A stretch of 64,000 bases of DNA from Maribrevibacterium harenarium (lineage in GTDB: Bacteria; Pseudomonadota; Gammaproteobacteria; Pseudomonadales; Marinomonadaceae), in NCBI RefSeq assembly GCF_006385675.1, contig NZ_VFRR01000001.1, forward strand, positions 186,001 through 250,000, in the 5' to 3' direction. This document shows, in pieces, positions 9,725-19,269 of this stretch (positions within the stretch are counted from its first letter, which is position 1; the number at the start of each line of letters is the position of its first letter). The translations under genes were made by a program, and so were the position numbers. The notes under the pieces are model-generated. The model was not told where the DNA came from and made no database searches. It worked only from the letters and a program-made list of their open reading frames with translations.

Positions 9725-9870
9725 TAGAACTCCCTAATCAATGAATCTGATGGTAATAGTATTTCTTTTGTTTAGCAATATCTAATATATAAAAATCGTT
9801 AATATCTGTAGCGAACCTCCTAGACACCAACTATACATAAGAAAAGCATTGATAAGTTCAGGGACTGTAT

Positions 9871-11946
9871 ATGGATCGACTCAAAATACAAAGTAGTGAC
9901 TTGATGCACCTGATCGAGGCTTTCCCCGCTGCTTGTTGCATTTTCGACAAAGAGACCGGTAAGGCGAGATATTACAACGAGGCCTTCGCTAGCTTGTGGC
10001 AGCTACCACGTTACTTAGAGTCAGAACGTATACTCACTACACATACCATAGAGCAACGGATAATAGAGGACTTTCTTCCTGTTCATGTTGATCGGGCTCT
10101 TGTTCAAACGACGGTAAATAAAAGTCAGCCGATCCGGGACTACTCTCACAAAAAGGCAGAGATAAGCTATCGGCGAGCTACGTTTGAGATGACCTTCACT
10201 AACGGTATGGTCGGAGAAATCGAAGTTTGGCGTGATGTGACCCATGAGTACAACCTATACAACAAACTTCAAGATGAACATGCCTTGTTGGTTTCCTTGA
10301 TTAATACCATCCCAGAGCAAGTCTATATCAAAGACAACCAATCACGGTTTTTGCGTATCAACCCAGCATTGGCGCAACGCTATGGCATAGCCGATCCCAA
10401 TGAAGCGATAGGACGCAGCGATGCGGACTTTTATACTCAAGAGCATGCCAGTGTGACAGCCAAAGAAGAGCAAGAAATTATGGCGACAGGGAAAGGAATC
10501 TTTAATCAACTACATCATGAGACTTGGCAAGATGGGCACGAGACCTGGAACCTTTCTACCAAGTTGCCGTTAAAAAATAGGTTAGGGGAGATCATCGGCA
10601 TTATCGGGATTTCACACGATATTACTGAACATAAAGAAAATGAAGCGCGTATCTGGCAACAGGCTAACTTTGATGCTTTGACTGGGCTGTCTAACCGAAC
10701 CCATTTGAAGGCAGAATTTCAGCGTATTCAGCTAAAAAGCCGGCAACAGCATTTACCCATGGCGGTGATCTTGCTGGACTTGGATGGTTTTAAAGAGGTA
10801 AATGATACCTACGGCCATGAATGTGGCGATCTTTTACTAACTGGCGTAGCCAAACGATTGCAAACCACCTTGCGCTCAAGTGATGCCATTGCTCGGCTTG
10901 GTGGTGACGAGTTCGCTATTATTATCGGAAATATCAAAGATCAAGCGGATCTCACTCGGGTTGCCGATAAGTTATTAGAGTGTCTAACCGTGCCGTTTGA
11001 AATCGACCAACATATCATCAATATCAGTGCCAGCTTGGGTGTCGTATTGGGTAACCCCCAGTTTGCCACGCTAGAAACCCTAATGCGCCAAGCTGATCAG
11101 GCTATGTACCAGGCCAAGGAATGCGGTAAAAGCTGTTATAAATTGTTCACCAATGAATTGGCAATAGAAAACTCTCGGCGCAATTATCTGTCTGGAGAGA
11201 TCAATAAGAGTATTCAAGCGCATGAGTTTTCCTTGGAATTTCAGCCGTTGCTGTGTGCTAAAACCGGTGACTTTGCCATATTTGAGGGCTTAACCCGCTG
11301 GCGTCACAGTAAATTTGCCCGCATCGAGCCCAAAGAGTTTCTCCCCATTGCAGAAAGCACTGGGGCGATCATTAAGATCGAGTCGCTCAATATCATCAAA
11401 GCGGTTGAGTTGATTAATCATCTGAAAAAACGGGAGTTTGAGATCGAAATATCGCTCAATATTTCCCCATTGTTTCTAGCGCAGCCAGAAGAAATGGAGG
11501 CCTGTTTACTACAATTGGATGTGGAAGGTAACTCACTGAGTCAATTGTATTTTGAAGTGGATATGGACATTTTGTTTCAGCCATCGGAACGTATTATGCA
11601 AACTTTAGCGGTAGCAAGAAGCTATGGTATTGGTTTGATTTTGGATAATGTTGGTGAAAGCTATTTTTCCATCGAGCTTATTAGTGAGCTGGATGTGAAG
11701 CTGATTAAGTTGGCTTCTAATCTGACGATTGAGGCAGAAACGAATCCGATTAGAGCCAAAACTGTGGCTGCCGTGTGCGCTATGGCAAAAGCGATGGAGG
11801 TCGATGTGGTGGCTAAGCATATTGAAACGCCAGCTGAAATGACCAAGATGACAGAACTAGGGTGCGATTATTTACAAGGGCATTTTATCCAGAACCCAAT
11901 TAGCCATGAGTTTATTTTAGAACTGGGTCAAACTGAGGTTTCATGA
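9871..11946 (+). CDS. PAS-PAS-GGDEF protein with degenerate EAL domain
   Basis: A 691-residue signalling protein without membrane segments. Two PAS-like regions come first (about 1-130 and 135-255; the second has PEQVYIKDNQSRFLRINPA). The GGDEF domain (about 260-430) has an intact GGDEF at about residue 344, and an RSSD inhibitory-site motif five residues before it, so diguanylate cyclase activity with product inhibition is expected. The EAL-like domain (about 440-690) is degraded: EGL replaces EAL, DNVGES replaces DDFGTG, and KHIET replaces EGVET. It therefore probably does not hydrolyse c-di-GMP and may bind it or serve as a regulatory module. It stands alone in its transcription unit. Confidence 0.9.
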   Translation: MDRLKIQSSDLMHLIEAFPAACCIFDKETGKARYYNEAFASLWQLPRYLESERILTTHTIEQRIIEDFLPVHVDRALVQTTVNKSQPIRDYSHKKAEISYRRATFEMTFTNGMVGEIEVWRDVTHEYNLYNKLQDEHALLVSLINTIPEQVYIKDNQSRFLRINPALAQRYGIADPNEAIGRSDADFYTQEHASVTAKEEQEIMATGKGIFNQLHHETWQDGHETWNLSTKLPLKNRLGEIIGIIGISHDITEHKENEARIWQQANFDALTGLSNRTHLKAEFQRIQLKSRQQHLPMAVILLDLDGFKEVNDTYGHECGDLLLTGVAKRLQTTLRSSDAIARLGGDEFAIIIGNIKDQADLTRVADKLLECLTVPFEIDQHIINISASLGVVLGNPQFATLETLMRQADQAMYQAKECGKSCYKLFTNELAIENSRRNYLSGEINKSIQAHEFSLEFQPLLCAKTGDFAIFEGLTRWRHSKFARIEPKEFLPIAESTGAIIKIESLNIIKAVELINHLKKREFEIEISLNISPLFLAQPEEMEACLLQLDVEGNSLSQLYFEVDMDILFQPSERIMQTLAVARSYGIGLILDNVGESYFSIELISELDVKLIKLASNLTIEAETNPIRAKTVAAVCAMAKAMEVDVVAKHIETPAEMTKMTELGCDYLQGHFIQNPISHEFILELGQTEVS

Positions 11947-11997
11947 GCTTGATAAACGGAAAAAGCTGAGAAATGGGCCTAATTCCTAATATTTCAC

Positions 11998-12027
11998 TAT
12001 TTCCGATAATAACATTTATCGGAAATA
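11998..12027. repeat. Perfect 12-bp inverted repeat
   Basis: TATTTCCGATAA (11998-12009) and its exact reverse complement TTATCGGAAATA (12016-12027) are separated by six bases. There is no T-tract, so it may be a factor-bound palindrome or an mRNA-end hairpin rather than a classical terminator. It lies between the GGDEF gene and the HEPN-like gene. Confidence 0.75.
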
Positions 12028-12192
12028 TCATGGCTAAAATCAGCCTATCAAAGCGATTCTTGGAATTACACGGATAAAACCTCTCGTTAGATCAAGATTG
12101 TCAGTCATTCTTAAAAGTTTCATCGGTTTGCAGTTGATTTATTGGCGGTTGTCTTCAATCATCAGACTATTCAAGGACACAAGGAAGCTCAC

Positions 12193-12849
12193 ATGACGTA
12201 CACCTTCGCCGCATTAAAAGATCAGCACCGTTTAGTACGAGCGCAACAGCAAGAGTCTTTATCCCTGCGTATTCATCGATCCCTAAGTTGGTTAGGTAAA
12301 GCCGAAGATAGCAACGATGAGGATTCACGTTTTATTTTTCTGTGGATTGCCTTCAATGCAGCCTATGCGCAAAAGCATCAGGAGCGCACGTTTTTTACAG
12401 AGCGTGACCGTTATGGTGCCTTTATCAGTAAATTAGTGGATTTGGATAAGGATGATCTATTGGCTGACCTAGTGTGGTCAGAGTTTTCTAATACCATCCG
12501 AATTATCTTGAATAATGAGTTTATTTTTCCCGATTTTTGGCGCTACCAATCCGGGGAAATATCCAACCAAGAATGGCAACTAGCACGGCATAACGCTACC
12601 GCGGCGGCTCACGCAGCACTAGGCCAATCGGACACGGCCACTGTACTGGCGATCACCCTCTCCCGCTTATATATCCTGCGCAACCAAATTATGCACGGGG
12701 GTGCTACCTACAACAGTCAAACCAATCGTAAACAGCTTAAAGATTGTACACAGTTGTTAGGCAAGCTAGTGCCGCGAATTATCGCTATTATGATGAATAG
12801 TAACCACACCCTCTGGGGCGAAGCGGCTTATCCCGTGGTGAAGGATTAA
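12193..12849 (+). CDS. HEPN-like domain protein
   Basis: A 218-residue helical protein beginning MTYTFAALKDQHRLVRAQQQ; an AAGGA sits just upstream (12181-12185) and is the reason for choosing this ATG over one 17 codons earlier. The C-terminal part has RNQIMHGG, which matches the R-x4-H signature of HEPN domains, a fold that includes metal-independent RNases. The N-terminal part is rich in aromatic and acidic residues (FIFLWIAFNAAYAQ). No nucleotidyltransferase or other antitoxin partner is adjacent, so a toxin-antitoxin role is not supported by context. It ends three bases from the convergent LysR gene. The function is unknown. Confidence 0.6.
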   Translation: MTYTFAALKDQHRLVRAQQQESLSLRIHRSLSWLGKAEDSNDEDSRFIFLWIAFNAAYAQKHQERTFFTERDRYGAFISKLVDLDKDDLLADLVWSEFSNTIRIILNNEFIFPDFWRYQSGEISNQEWQLARHNATAAAHAALGQSDTATVLAITLSRLYILRNQIMHGGATYNSQTNRKQLKDCTQLLGKLVPRIIAIMMNSNHTLWGEAAYPVVKD

Positions 12850-12852
12850 TAC

Positions 12853-13782
12853 TCACTCTTGGCGTGATATTGTCGCTTGTAGGCGTTGCCAAAACTGGTT
12901 GGCTTTGGGGTGGGGATTGCGTTTGTCCCGGTACAAGCGTATCTCTAATGGAATATGCCAGCTTGTATCACCGGCTTTGACTAATGACCCAAACTGAAGG
13001 GAATCGGTCACTAAGCGCTCGGGCAGCCAACCAATCCCGAAGCCTTCTTTTACTAGCGCTTTGATGCTCGCTGCGTGCAAATCACTAGTTTGCACCTGTA
13101 GCTGGGCCATTTCAGGTTGCCGTTTTAAATGTTCACTTACTACCGGTGCCAAAAATGCACCGTCATCATAGGCAATGTATGGTAGTGGCTTTTGCCGAGT
13201 TCCAGGAAGTTGGTGGCGTGGTTGGCCGGCATTATCAGCTGCGACACAAGGAATGAGTAACTCTTTATCCAGTAAGATAAATTCAACATGCTCTGGGTCT
13301 AAACCAGAGAAAAAATCCATGGCAGGATGCCAAAAGCACAGCATCACGTCACATTCGTTACCGTTAATGGCATCAATAAACATGCTGCTGGGCCAGGAGC
13401 TTGCTTGCATGTTGACTTCAATATTCAGCTCTAGTTTCTGGCATAGGGGCTCGAAAACATCTCGGAAATAGCCTAGCAACAGAGACTGAGTTGTCACCAG
13501 GCGAACAGTAGATTGGTCTTGCTCTTTAATCGCCTGACAACGGGCCTTGGCTTCACGTATTTGACGGGTAATTTGCTCTGCGCTTTGCAGAAATATCTCC
13601 CCAGCAGGCGTTAACGTCAGTGGCAGTGTATTACGATCAACCAAAGTGACCCGCATTTCTTCTTCCAATAATTTAATGCGTCGGCTAAAAGTCGGTTGGG
13701 TAACATTCTGCTCGTCTGCAGCGCGGGAGAAATGCCGGGTGCGGGCTAAGGCAATGAAGTCTTCAAGCCATCTTATTTCCAT
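12853..13782 (-). CDS. LysR-family transcriptional regulator
   Basis: A 309-residue protein with the LysR N-terminal helix-turn-helix (MEIRWLEDFIALARTRHFSRAADEQNVTQPTFSRRIKLLE is read over residues 1-40 in pieces: WLEDFIALA, HFSRAA, VTQPTFSRRI) and a periplasmic-binding-like effector domain. Its start overlaps the end of the upstream ABC ATPase gene by ten bases, so it is the last gene of the peptide-type ABC operon. It may control that operon or another target, since LysR regulators more often sit divergently. The effector is unknown. Confidence 0.9.
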   Translation of the reverse strand: MEIRWLEDFIALARTRHFSRAADEQNVTQPTFSRRIKLLEEEMRVTLVDRNTLPLTLTPAGEIFLQSAEQITRQIREAKARCQAIKEQDQSTVRLVTTQSLLLGYFRDVFEPLCQKLELNIEVNMQASSWPSSMFIDAINGNECDVMLCFWHPAMDFFSGLDPEHVEFILLDKELLIPCVAADNAGQPRHQLPGTRQKPLPYIAYDDGAFLAPVVSEHLKRQPEMAQLQVQTSDLHAASIKALVKEGFGIGWLPERLVTDSLQFGSLVKAGDTSWHIPLEIRLYRDKRNPHPKANQFWQRLQATISRQE

Positions 13783-14777
13783 GCTCGCCCCTCCTCAACC
13801 GCATGGCAGGCAACCATGCTACCGTTGCGCTGGGGCAGTAATCGCGGCACTTCTTCGTAGCAGCGTTGGTTCACTAACGGGCAACGTTGACAAAAACTGC
13901 AGCCACTTGGCTTGCTTGTCGGGGGCGGAACTTCACCTTCCAACTGCAAAGGGGCATTATCAAGAGAATCAAGACGTGGTATTGAAGCCAACAATGCTTG
14001 CGTATACGGGTGTTGTGGTTGGGAAAATAAACTTTCCCGACTGGCAATTTCACAGATACGCCCCAGATACATGACAACGACACGGCTAGCTATATGTTCT
14101 ACTACCGCTAAATCATGGGTGATAAATAGGTAGGTCAGACCTCGTTCTTGCTGCTTATCCATGAGCAGATTCAGAACTTGTGCCTGCACCGACACATCTA
14201 GGGCGGCTAACGGTTCGTCGGCGACGATAAATTCTGGCTCCACAGACAAAGCTCGGGCGATGGCGATACGCTGACGCTGGCCACCTGAAAATTCTCCCGG
14301 TAACCGATCCTGAATGTCCAATGGCAACCCTACCGAGGTCAGCAATTCGTTGATGCTGTCTTGAACTTGCTGACGTCCATAGCTTGGGTGATGCAGTTTT
14401 ATCGCTTCGGCCAAGATTTGATAAACCGTCATGCGCGGATTTAAGGAGGCATAAGGGTTTTGAAAAACCATTTGCATCTGGCGGCGATATGGCATGCGCT
14501 CTTGTTCGGATAACTGATCAATGCGCTTACCCCGATAATGAACTTCACCCGCGCTCGGTTCTACCAGCCCCATCAAGACACGGGCTAGAGTGGATTTGCC
14601 GCAACCGGTTTCCCCAACCAAACAGAGCGTTTCCCCCGAATGAACCGTCAGGGTTACGCCATTTAGGGCGTGTATATCTTGCCCAGGGCTGGGTTTGAGC
14701 CAGTTAAACCAATGTCCTCGCCGTTTACCACGGAATGATTTTTCAATCTGTTGTAATGCAATAAGGGGCTTAGTCAT
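13773..14777 (-). CDS. Peptide-type ABC importer ATPase (DppF/OppF-like), second set
   Basis: An ATPase of about 334 residues starting MTKPLIALQQIEKSF. It has Walker A GETGCGKST, the signature LSGGQ variant FSGGQRQR, Walker B in FIVADEPLAALD and the C-terminal oligopeptide-transporter extension with a Cys-rich CSFCQRCPLVNQRC motif. In this family, that extension can hold an iron-sulfur cluster. Alternative ATGs lie 3 and 7 codons upstream; a GAGGGGG stretch precedes them, so the start is uncertain by a few codons. It overlaps the preceding DppD-like gene by eight bases and energises the same importer. Confidence 0.9.
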   Translation of the reverse strand: MTKPLIALQQIEKSFRGKRRGHWFNWLKPSPGQDIHALNGVTLTVHSGETLCLVGETGCGKSTLARVLMGLVEPSAGEVHYRGKRIDQLSEQERMPYRRQMQMVFQNPYASLNPRMTVYQILAEAIKLHHPSYGRQQVQDSINELLTSVGLPLDIQDRLPGEFSGGQRQRIAIARALSVEPEFIVADEPLAALDVSVQAQVLNLLMDKQQERGLTYLFITHDLAVVEHIASRVVVMYLGRICEIASRESLFSQPQHPYTQALLASIPRLDSLDNAPLQLEGEVPPPTSKPSGCSFCQRCPLVNQRCYEEVPRLLPQRNGSMVACHAVEEGRAWK

Positions 14778-15774
14778 GGTTGTCATCCCCCTCTTCAAGA
14801 TTTGTTTCTGCTAGCAATTCCTCGATAGCAAAACAAGCTACCGTAGAAATACCGCTATATATCGGGCGAGGACGCTGCCATCGACATTTCTCAGTGGCAT
14901 AAGGGCAACGGGGATGAAAGGCGCAGCCAGATGGATGCTCCCCAAGACTTGGCATATGTCCGGGAATCTGATTCAAACGCTGTCCTGCTAATGCCATTTG
15001 TGGCAATGCATTGAGTAAGCCTTGGGTGTAAGGATGCTGGGGATCGTTAATGATTTCTAAAGTGGGCCCCCGTTCTACAATCCGTCCTGCGTACATGACC
15101 AAAGTACGCTCTGCAATACGAGAGACAACACCAAAATCGTGGGTGATGAGTATTAGCGCTACCCCCTGCTCTTCGCATAGCTGTTTTAGCAGGTGCAGAA
15201 TTTGCGCCTGAATGGTCACATCTAGTGCGGTGGTGGGTTCGTCGGCGATCAGAATCTCTGGATTAAGCAACATAGCGATAGCGATCACTACCCGTTGCCG
15301 CATCCCGCCGGAAAGCTCATGGGGATATTGTTCGAAGCGTTGCTCGGCAGCACTGATTTTTACCTGACTCAGTTTATGAATAGCCAACTGCTTTGCTGCC
15401 TGAGCGCTAATCTTTTGATGTGCTCGGATAGCCTCTACCATTTGCTCCCCTACGGTAAGAACGGGGTTTAACGTCACCATAGGATCTTGAAATATCATGG
15501 CGATCTTCTTTCCACGGATTTGCTGCCATTGGCGGCTACCTAGCTTGGTAAGGTTTTGTTCATGAAAGTGGATTGCCCCGGCACTGATATAACCTGGTTG
15601 GCGTAATAGGTTCACAATGGCATAACCAAGCAGTGATTTACCCGCACCGGACTCCCCTACAATGGCCAGCCGCTCCCCAGGACTCAGCGTAAAGCTAATG
15701 TCATATAGAGCCGTTAGTGTTTGCTGGCGCAAGCGAAAGTCTACTTGTAGATGCTCCACGGTCAGTAACGCCAT
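14770..15774 (-). CDS. Peptide-type ABC importer ATPase (DppD/OppD-like), second set
   Basis: A 334-residue ATPase starting MALLTVEHLQVDF. It contains Walker A GESGAGKS, signature LSGGMRQR, Walker B in [11 protein letters not shown], and the C-terminal [16 protein letters not shown] cysteine motif ([12 protein letters not shown]) typical of oligo/dipeptide transporter ATPases. A GGAGG lies nine bases before this ATG, which favours it over an ATG three codons earlier. Its ATG overlaps the stop of the upstream permease by one base. It pairs with the DppF-like ATPase downstream. Confidence 0.92.
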   Translation of the reverse strand: MALLTVEHLQVDFRLRQQTLTALYDISFTLSPGERLAIVGESGAGKSLLGYAIVNLLRQPGYISAGAIHFHEQNLTKLGSRQWQQIRGKKIAMIFQDPMVTLNPVLTVGEQMVEAIRAHQKISAQAAKQLAIHKLSQVKISAAEQRFEQYPHELSGGMRQRVVIAIAMLLNPEILIADEPTTALDVTIQAQILHLLKQLCEEQGVALILITHDFGVVSRIAERTLVMYAGRIVERGPTLEIINDPQHPYTQGLLNALPQMALAGQRLNQIPGHMPSLGEHPSGCAFHPRCPYATEKCRWQRPRPIYSGISTVACFAIEELLAETNLEEGDDNHD

Positions 15775-16706
15775 CAACGCCATCCTCCATTGGGATTGAG
15801 ATGATCACGCAACGAATCCCCCAACAGGTTCATGGCAAAAATGAGAATGACTAGGGTAATGCTGGGAAATACGGCAATCCACCACGCACCAGCAAAAATG
15901 TAATCGAAGCCTGAAGCAATGAGTGCACCAAGTGAGGGTTGCGACGGCGGCATACCCAACCCCAAGAAAGATAAAGCAGCTTCGGCAACAATCGCGTTGG
16001 CGATTTGAATGGTGATGATCACCATCAAGGGGGAAACCGTATTTGGCAAAATATGGCGAAACATTATCCGGGAGCGGCTTACGCCGAGTATTCTTGCGGC
16101 ATCTACATATTCTTTATCTTTTTCAGCAAGCACGCCTGCCCTGACCATTCGGGCGAATATAGGCCATTCCGCCACACCCAATACTAGAATTAACATCAGC
16201 ATCGCCAGTTGCTGATAGGCCGCACCGCCAAACATGGATTGAAAGACAGCTAACACAACAATGGCTACCATCATGGTGGAAAAAGACAACTGAATATCCG
16301 CGTAACGCATTAAGAAAGCGTCTAATTTCCCCCCTAAATAACCGGACAGCAGCCCAATACAAATCCCCAAACAAAGCTGAATGAGTACGGCTCCGATTCC
16401 TATGGTAAGTGACAGTCTAGTGCCATACAAAATACTAGAGAGAATGTCCCTACCCTGCACATCTGTACCAAGGAAAAAGGCGGCGTCACCGCCGAGCCAT
16501 ACCGGAGGTAATTCACCGTTGATAAGATCCATAAATGCAGGGTTATCGATATCATAAGGGGCAAGGAATGGAGCCAATAGCGCAACCAAGCAATAAAAGC
16601 TAAAGATACATAGGGCAAGCAGGGCTAATTTGTCACTCTTAATGGCACCCCAAAGATGAGATAACCGCGTTGGTGCTGTTGGCGGCTGCCGCTCGAACAT
16701 ATTCAT
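15774..16706 (-). CDS. Peptide-type ABC permease (DppC-like), second set
   Basis: A 310-residue inner-membrane permease of the DppC/OppC family. It has an N-terminal cytoplasmic stretch and first membrane helix (LALLALCIFSFYCLVALLAPFLAP), the FLGTDVQGRDILSSILYGTRLS segment that opens the family's core, and the EAA loop region (DAARILGVSRSRIMFRHILPNT). Its ATG overlaps the upstream permease's stop in an ATGA arrangement, indicating coupled translation. Confidence 0.93.
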   Translation of the reverse strand: MNMFERQPPTAPTRLSHLWGAIKSDKLALLALCIFSFYCLVALLAPFLAPYDIDNPAFMDLINGELPPVWLGGDAAFFLGTDVQGRDILSSILYGTRLSLTIGIGAVLIQLCLGICIGLLSGYLGGKLDAFLMRYADIQLSFSTMMVAIVVLAVFQSMFGGAAYQQLAMLMLILVLGVAEWPIFARMVRAGVLAEKDKEYVDAARILGVSRSRIMFRHILPNTVSPLMVIITIQIANAIVAEAALSFLGLGMPPSQPSLGALIASGFDYIFAGAWWIAVFPSITLVILIFAMNLLGDSLRDHLNPNGGWR

Positions 16707-17683
16707 TGACCGTACCCCGGAATTCTCACGCGGGGATTAACCCAGAGATAGATCAAATCCACTAGCGTATTGATCAATACGAAGATCAATCCAACCACAA
16801 TCAGATAGGCAGAGATCAAGGGCGCATCGACGCGGCTAACCGCTTCCATAAACAGTAGTCCCATTCCCGGCCACTGAAAAATGGTCTCCGTCAATATGGT
16901 ATAAGCGATTAAGGTGCCTACTTGAATCCCACCCACGGTAATCACCGGCAACATAGTGTTTTTTAAGGCATGAACAAAATACACCCGGTGCGCTGGAATG
17001 CCCTTTGACCAAGCATAACGAACATAATCGCTGTCGAGTTCTTCTAACATCTGTGCCCGTATTAAACGTACAAATATGGGGGCAAGCACAAAAGCGAGGG
17101 AAACAGAAGGCAATAAGAGGTGTTGTAAACCATCTTTAGTGACCAGGCCAGAAGACCAAAATCCGAACAGTAAGTGCGTTTCTCCACGGCCAAAGCTGGG
17201 TAACCACTGCCACTCTACGGCAAAGAAATACACCAGAAACATCGCCACCACAAAAATAGGCACCGACAAACCTAGGGTACTAACGATAACAATCAGTCGT
17301 GACAGGATATGACGGGGGCGAATAGCCGCGAACACACCTAATGGGGTCGCAGTTAACAAGACGATTAGCAAAGCGCAAAAAGATAACTCAAGTGTGGCTG
17401 GCAGACGATCACCAATCACGGCTAAAGTGGCTTGCTTATGGTAATAGGATACGCCGAGATCTCCCGATAAAGCATCAGACAAATAACGGGCATACTGTTG
17501 TAGCAGTGGATCATTTAGGCCAAGACTTTCTGTCAGTTGCGCGCGCTCCGCTAAGGTGACATTTTGACCAACCATTTGCGTCACCGGATCACCCAGTTTC
17601 CCTTGTATAACAAAACTGGCAAAGCTAATGGTCAACATTACCAAAACAGCTTGCAGCAAACGTCGCAAAATAAAACCGATCAT
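16703..17683 (-). CDS. Peptide-type ABC permease (DppB-like), second set
   Basis: A 326-residue inner-membrane permease of the DppB/OppB family. The N-terminal FILRRLLQAVLVMLTISFASF helix, the ERAQLTESLGLNDPLLQQYARYL motif, the EAA loop (YAWSKGIPAHRVYFVHALKNT) and the C-terminal LVDLIYLWVNPRVR ending are all family hallmarks. It sits 48 bases downstream of the substrate-binding protein gene and overlaps the second permease by four bases. Confidence 0.93.
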   Translation of the reverse strand: MIGFILRRLLQAVLVMLTISFASFVIQGKLGDPVTQMVGQNVTLAERAQLTESLGLNDPLLQQYARYLSDALSGDLGVSYYHKQATLAVIGDRLPATLELSFCALLIVLLTATPLGVFAAIRPRHILSRLIVIVSTLGLSVPIFVVAMFLVYFFAVEWQWLPSFGRGETHLLFGFWSSGLVTKDGLQHLLLPSVSLAFVLAPIFVRLIRAQMLEELDSDYVRYAWSKGIPAHRVYFVHALKNTMLPVITVGGIQVGTLIAYTILTETIFQWPGMGLLFMEAVSRVDAPLISAYLIVVGLIFVLINTLVDLIYLWVNPRVRIPGYGQ

Positions 17684-17731
17684 TCGTCCTGTTCCATCCG
17701 TTTCCCATTAATCGCTCTTACCAAGCGAACC

Positions 17732-19255
17732 TCAAGGTACTGTCAAATCGCCCCAATAGGGAACGTTTAGGAAGTTTATCACGCTTTCAAGGGGTACTTC
17801 TTGCTTAGATGCCCACACCAGTGGTTGCCAATAAAGCGGTAGCACAGCTTCTTCTTCACGGGCGGTACGCTCTATCCGTTGTAGCGTCCGTACCCGTTGT
17901 TCCGGATTCATTTCTCGGTTGGCTTGGGCGATGTCACTGTCGATTGCCGCGGAACAAAAGCCTGCGGAGTTGTAGACGCCCGTCCCCTTGGTAATATCAG
18001 AGCAGGCCAAGACAAACTCAAAGATATTGTTGGAATCAAAGGTATCCGCTTGCCAGCCGAGCATTAAGATATCGGCGGCACGTTGGTCATAGAACTGGAA
18101 ATATTGCGCTTTGGGAAATGTCTTGAGATCCACATGAATATTGATTTTCGCCAACATGGCAGCCACCGCCTGAGCAATTTGCTCATCCGCCATATAACGA
18201 TTGTTGGGGGCCATCATGGTCAAGCGAAATCCTTTTTCATACCCGGCTTCGCGCATCAAGGCACGGGCCAAGTCTGGATTATATTCCGGTTGTAGATCCT
18301 CCAAGTGTCCGAGAAAGCTAGGGGCGCTCAACTGCCCTGCTGCCGTCCCCATGTTGCGCAACACTTTTTGTACTAGCAAAGGTTCATTGATGGCTAAACG
18401 AATAGCCTTACGTATGCGGGGATTTTTAAGCTCTGTGCGACGTTGCTGGTTAAGCTGTAACATCACAATACGAGTCCCCGGTTCCACAAACATCTTAAGA
18501 GCAGGATTTCGCTGAACTCGCTCAATATCCACTGGAGCAATAGGGCTTGCCACATCCACTTCGCCAGAAAGCAATGCAGCCAACCGGGTTGAATCGGAAC
18601 GAATTGGAATAAAGGTTAGCGCATCCACATTACCGGTAGCTTCGCTATCCCAATAACGGGGATTGCGAGTAACCTCTAGTACTTGTCCTACAATGCGTTT
18701 GGTAACTGTGTAAGGGCCACTTCCTGAAGCGTGCTGCGAGGCAAACGTCGCTTGGTACTTTACCACCTCGTCTCGCCCTGCATAGAACTTACTATCTAGG
18801 ATAAAGGCATAGGCCAATACATTTAGTAACAATGGGTATGGATGTCGAGTGTGTAAATCGACGGTGTAGTTGTCGATCTTTTCCACTCGTTCAATCACAT
18901 TGAATAAACCTTTGAAATCAACCGAACGTTGTAGCCGCGCCAGTGAAAACAACACGTCATCGGCAGTCATGCCGTTGCCTGAGTGAAACAGTACGTCTTT
19001 TCGCAGGAATAACCTTAGAGTGCTCCTATCCAGTTGCGCCCAGCTAGTAGCCAGACGGGGCTCAAAAGTACCGTCTTGCCGCCAACGCACTAAGGGGTCA
19101 AATACCGTGTGGGCGTATTGTTCGCCGGTCTCAGACAGCTGTTCATGGGGGTCAAGGGAGACGAGAGCGCCTTCCACCGCAATGCGCAGCTGCTTACTTT
19201 GGGCGTGGCTTAACCATACCGTTAATACCAAGCAAATCAGCGTACGCATTACCAT
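17732..19255 (-). CDS. Peptide-type ABC substrate-binding protein (SBP family 5), second set
   Basis: A 507-residue SBP family 5 protein with a short signal peptide (cleavage near SHAQS) followed by RIAVEGALVSLDPHEQLSE. It has the family motif ATSWAQLDRSTLRLFLRKDVLFHSG and a conserved second half with ADILMLGWQADTFDSNNIFEF. It would bind a peptide, opine or other solute in the periplasm; it is clearly diverged from DppA upstream, so its ligand probably differs. TAGGAG at 19263-19268 serves the ATG. It begins only 14 bases after the dppF stop, so it may be transcribed from the dpp promoter. Confidence 0.9.
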   Translation of the reverse strand: MVMRTLICLVLTVWLSHAQSKQLRIAVEGALVSLDPHEQLSETGEQYAHTVFDPLVRWRQDGTFEPRLATSWAQLDRSTLRLFLRKDVLFHSGNGMTADDVLFSLARLQRSVDFKGLFNVIERVEKIDNYTVDLHTRHPYPLLLNVLAYAFILDSKFYAGRDEVVKYQATFASQHASGSGPYTVTKRIVGQVLEVTRNPRYWDSEATGNVDALTFIPIRSDSTRLAALLSGEVDVASPIAPVDIERVQRNPALKMFVEPGTRIVMLQLNQQRRTELKNPRIRKAIRLAINEPLLVQKVLRNMGTAAGQLSAPSFLGHLEDLQPEYNPDLARALMREAGYEKGFRLTMMAPNNRYMADEQIAQAVAAMLAKINIHVDLKTFPKAQYFQFYDQRAADILMLGWQADTFDSNNIFEFVLACSDITKGTGVYNSAGFCSAAIDSDIAQANREMNPEQRVRTLQRIERTAREEEAVLPLYWQPLVWASKQEVPLESVINFLNVPYWGDLTVP

Positions 19256-19269
19256 GTTTTACTCCTAGG

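Noticed and set aside
9777-9807. Direct repeat AATATCT (9777-9783 and 9801-9807) as an operator between the rhodanese and GGDEF genes
   Set aside because: Seven AT-rich bases twice in an AT-rich promoter region can occur by chance; no palindrome or known motif.
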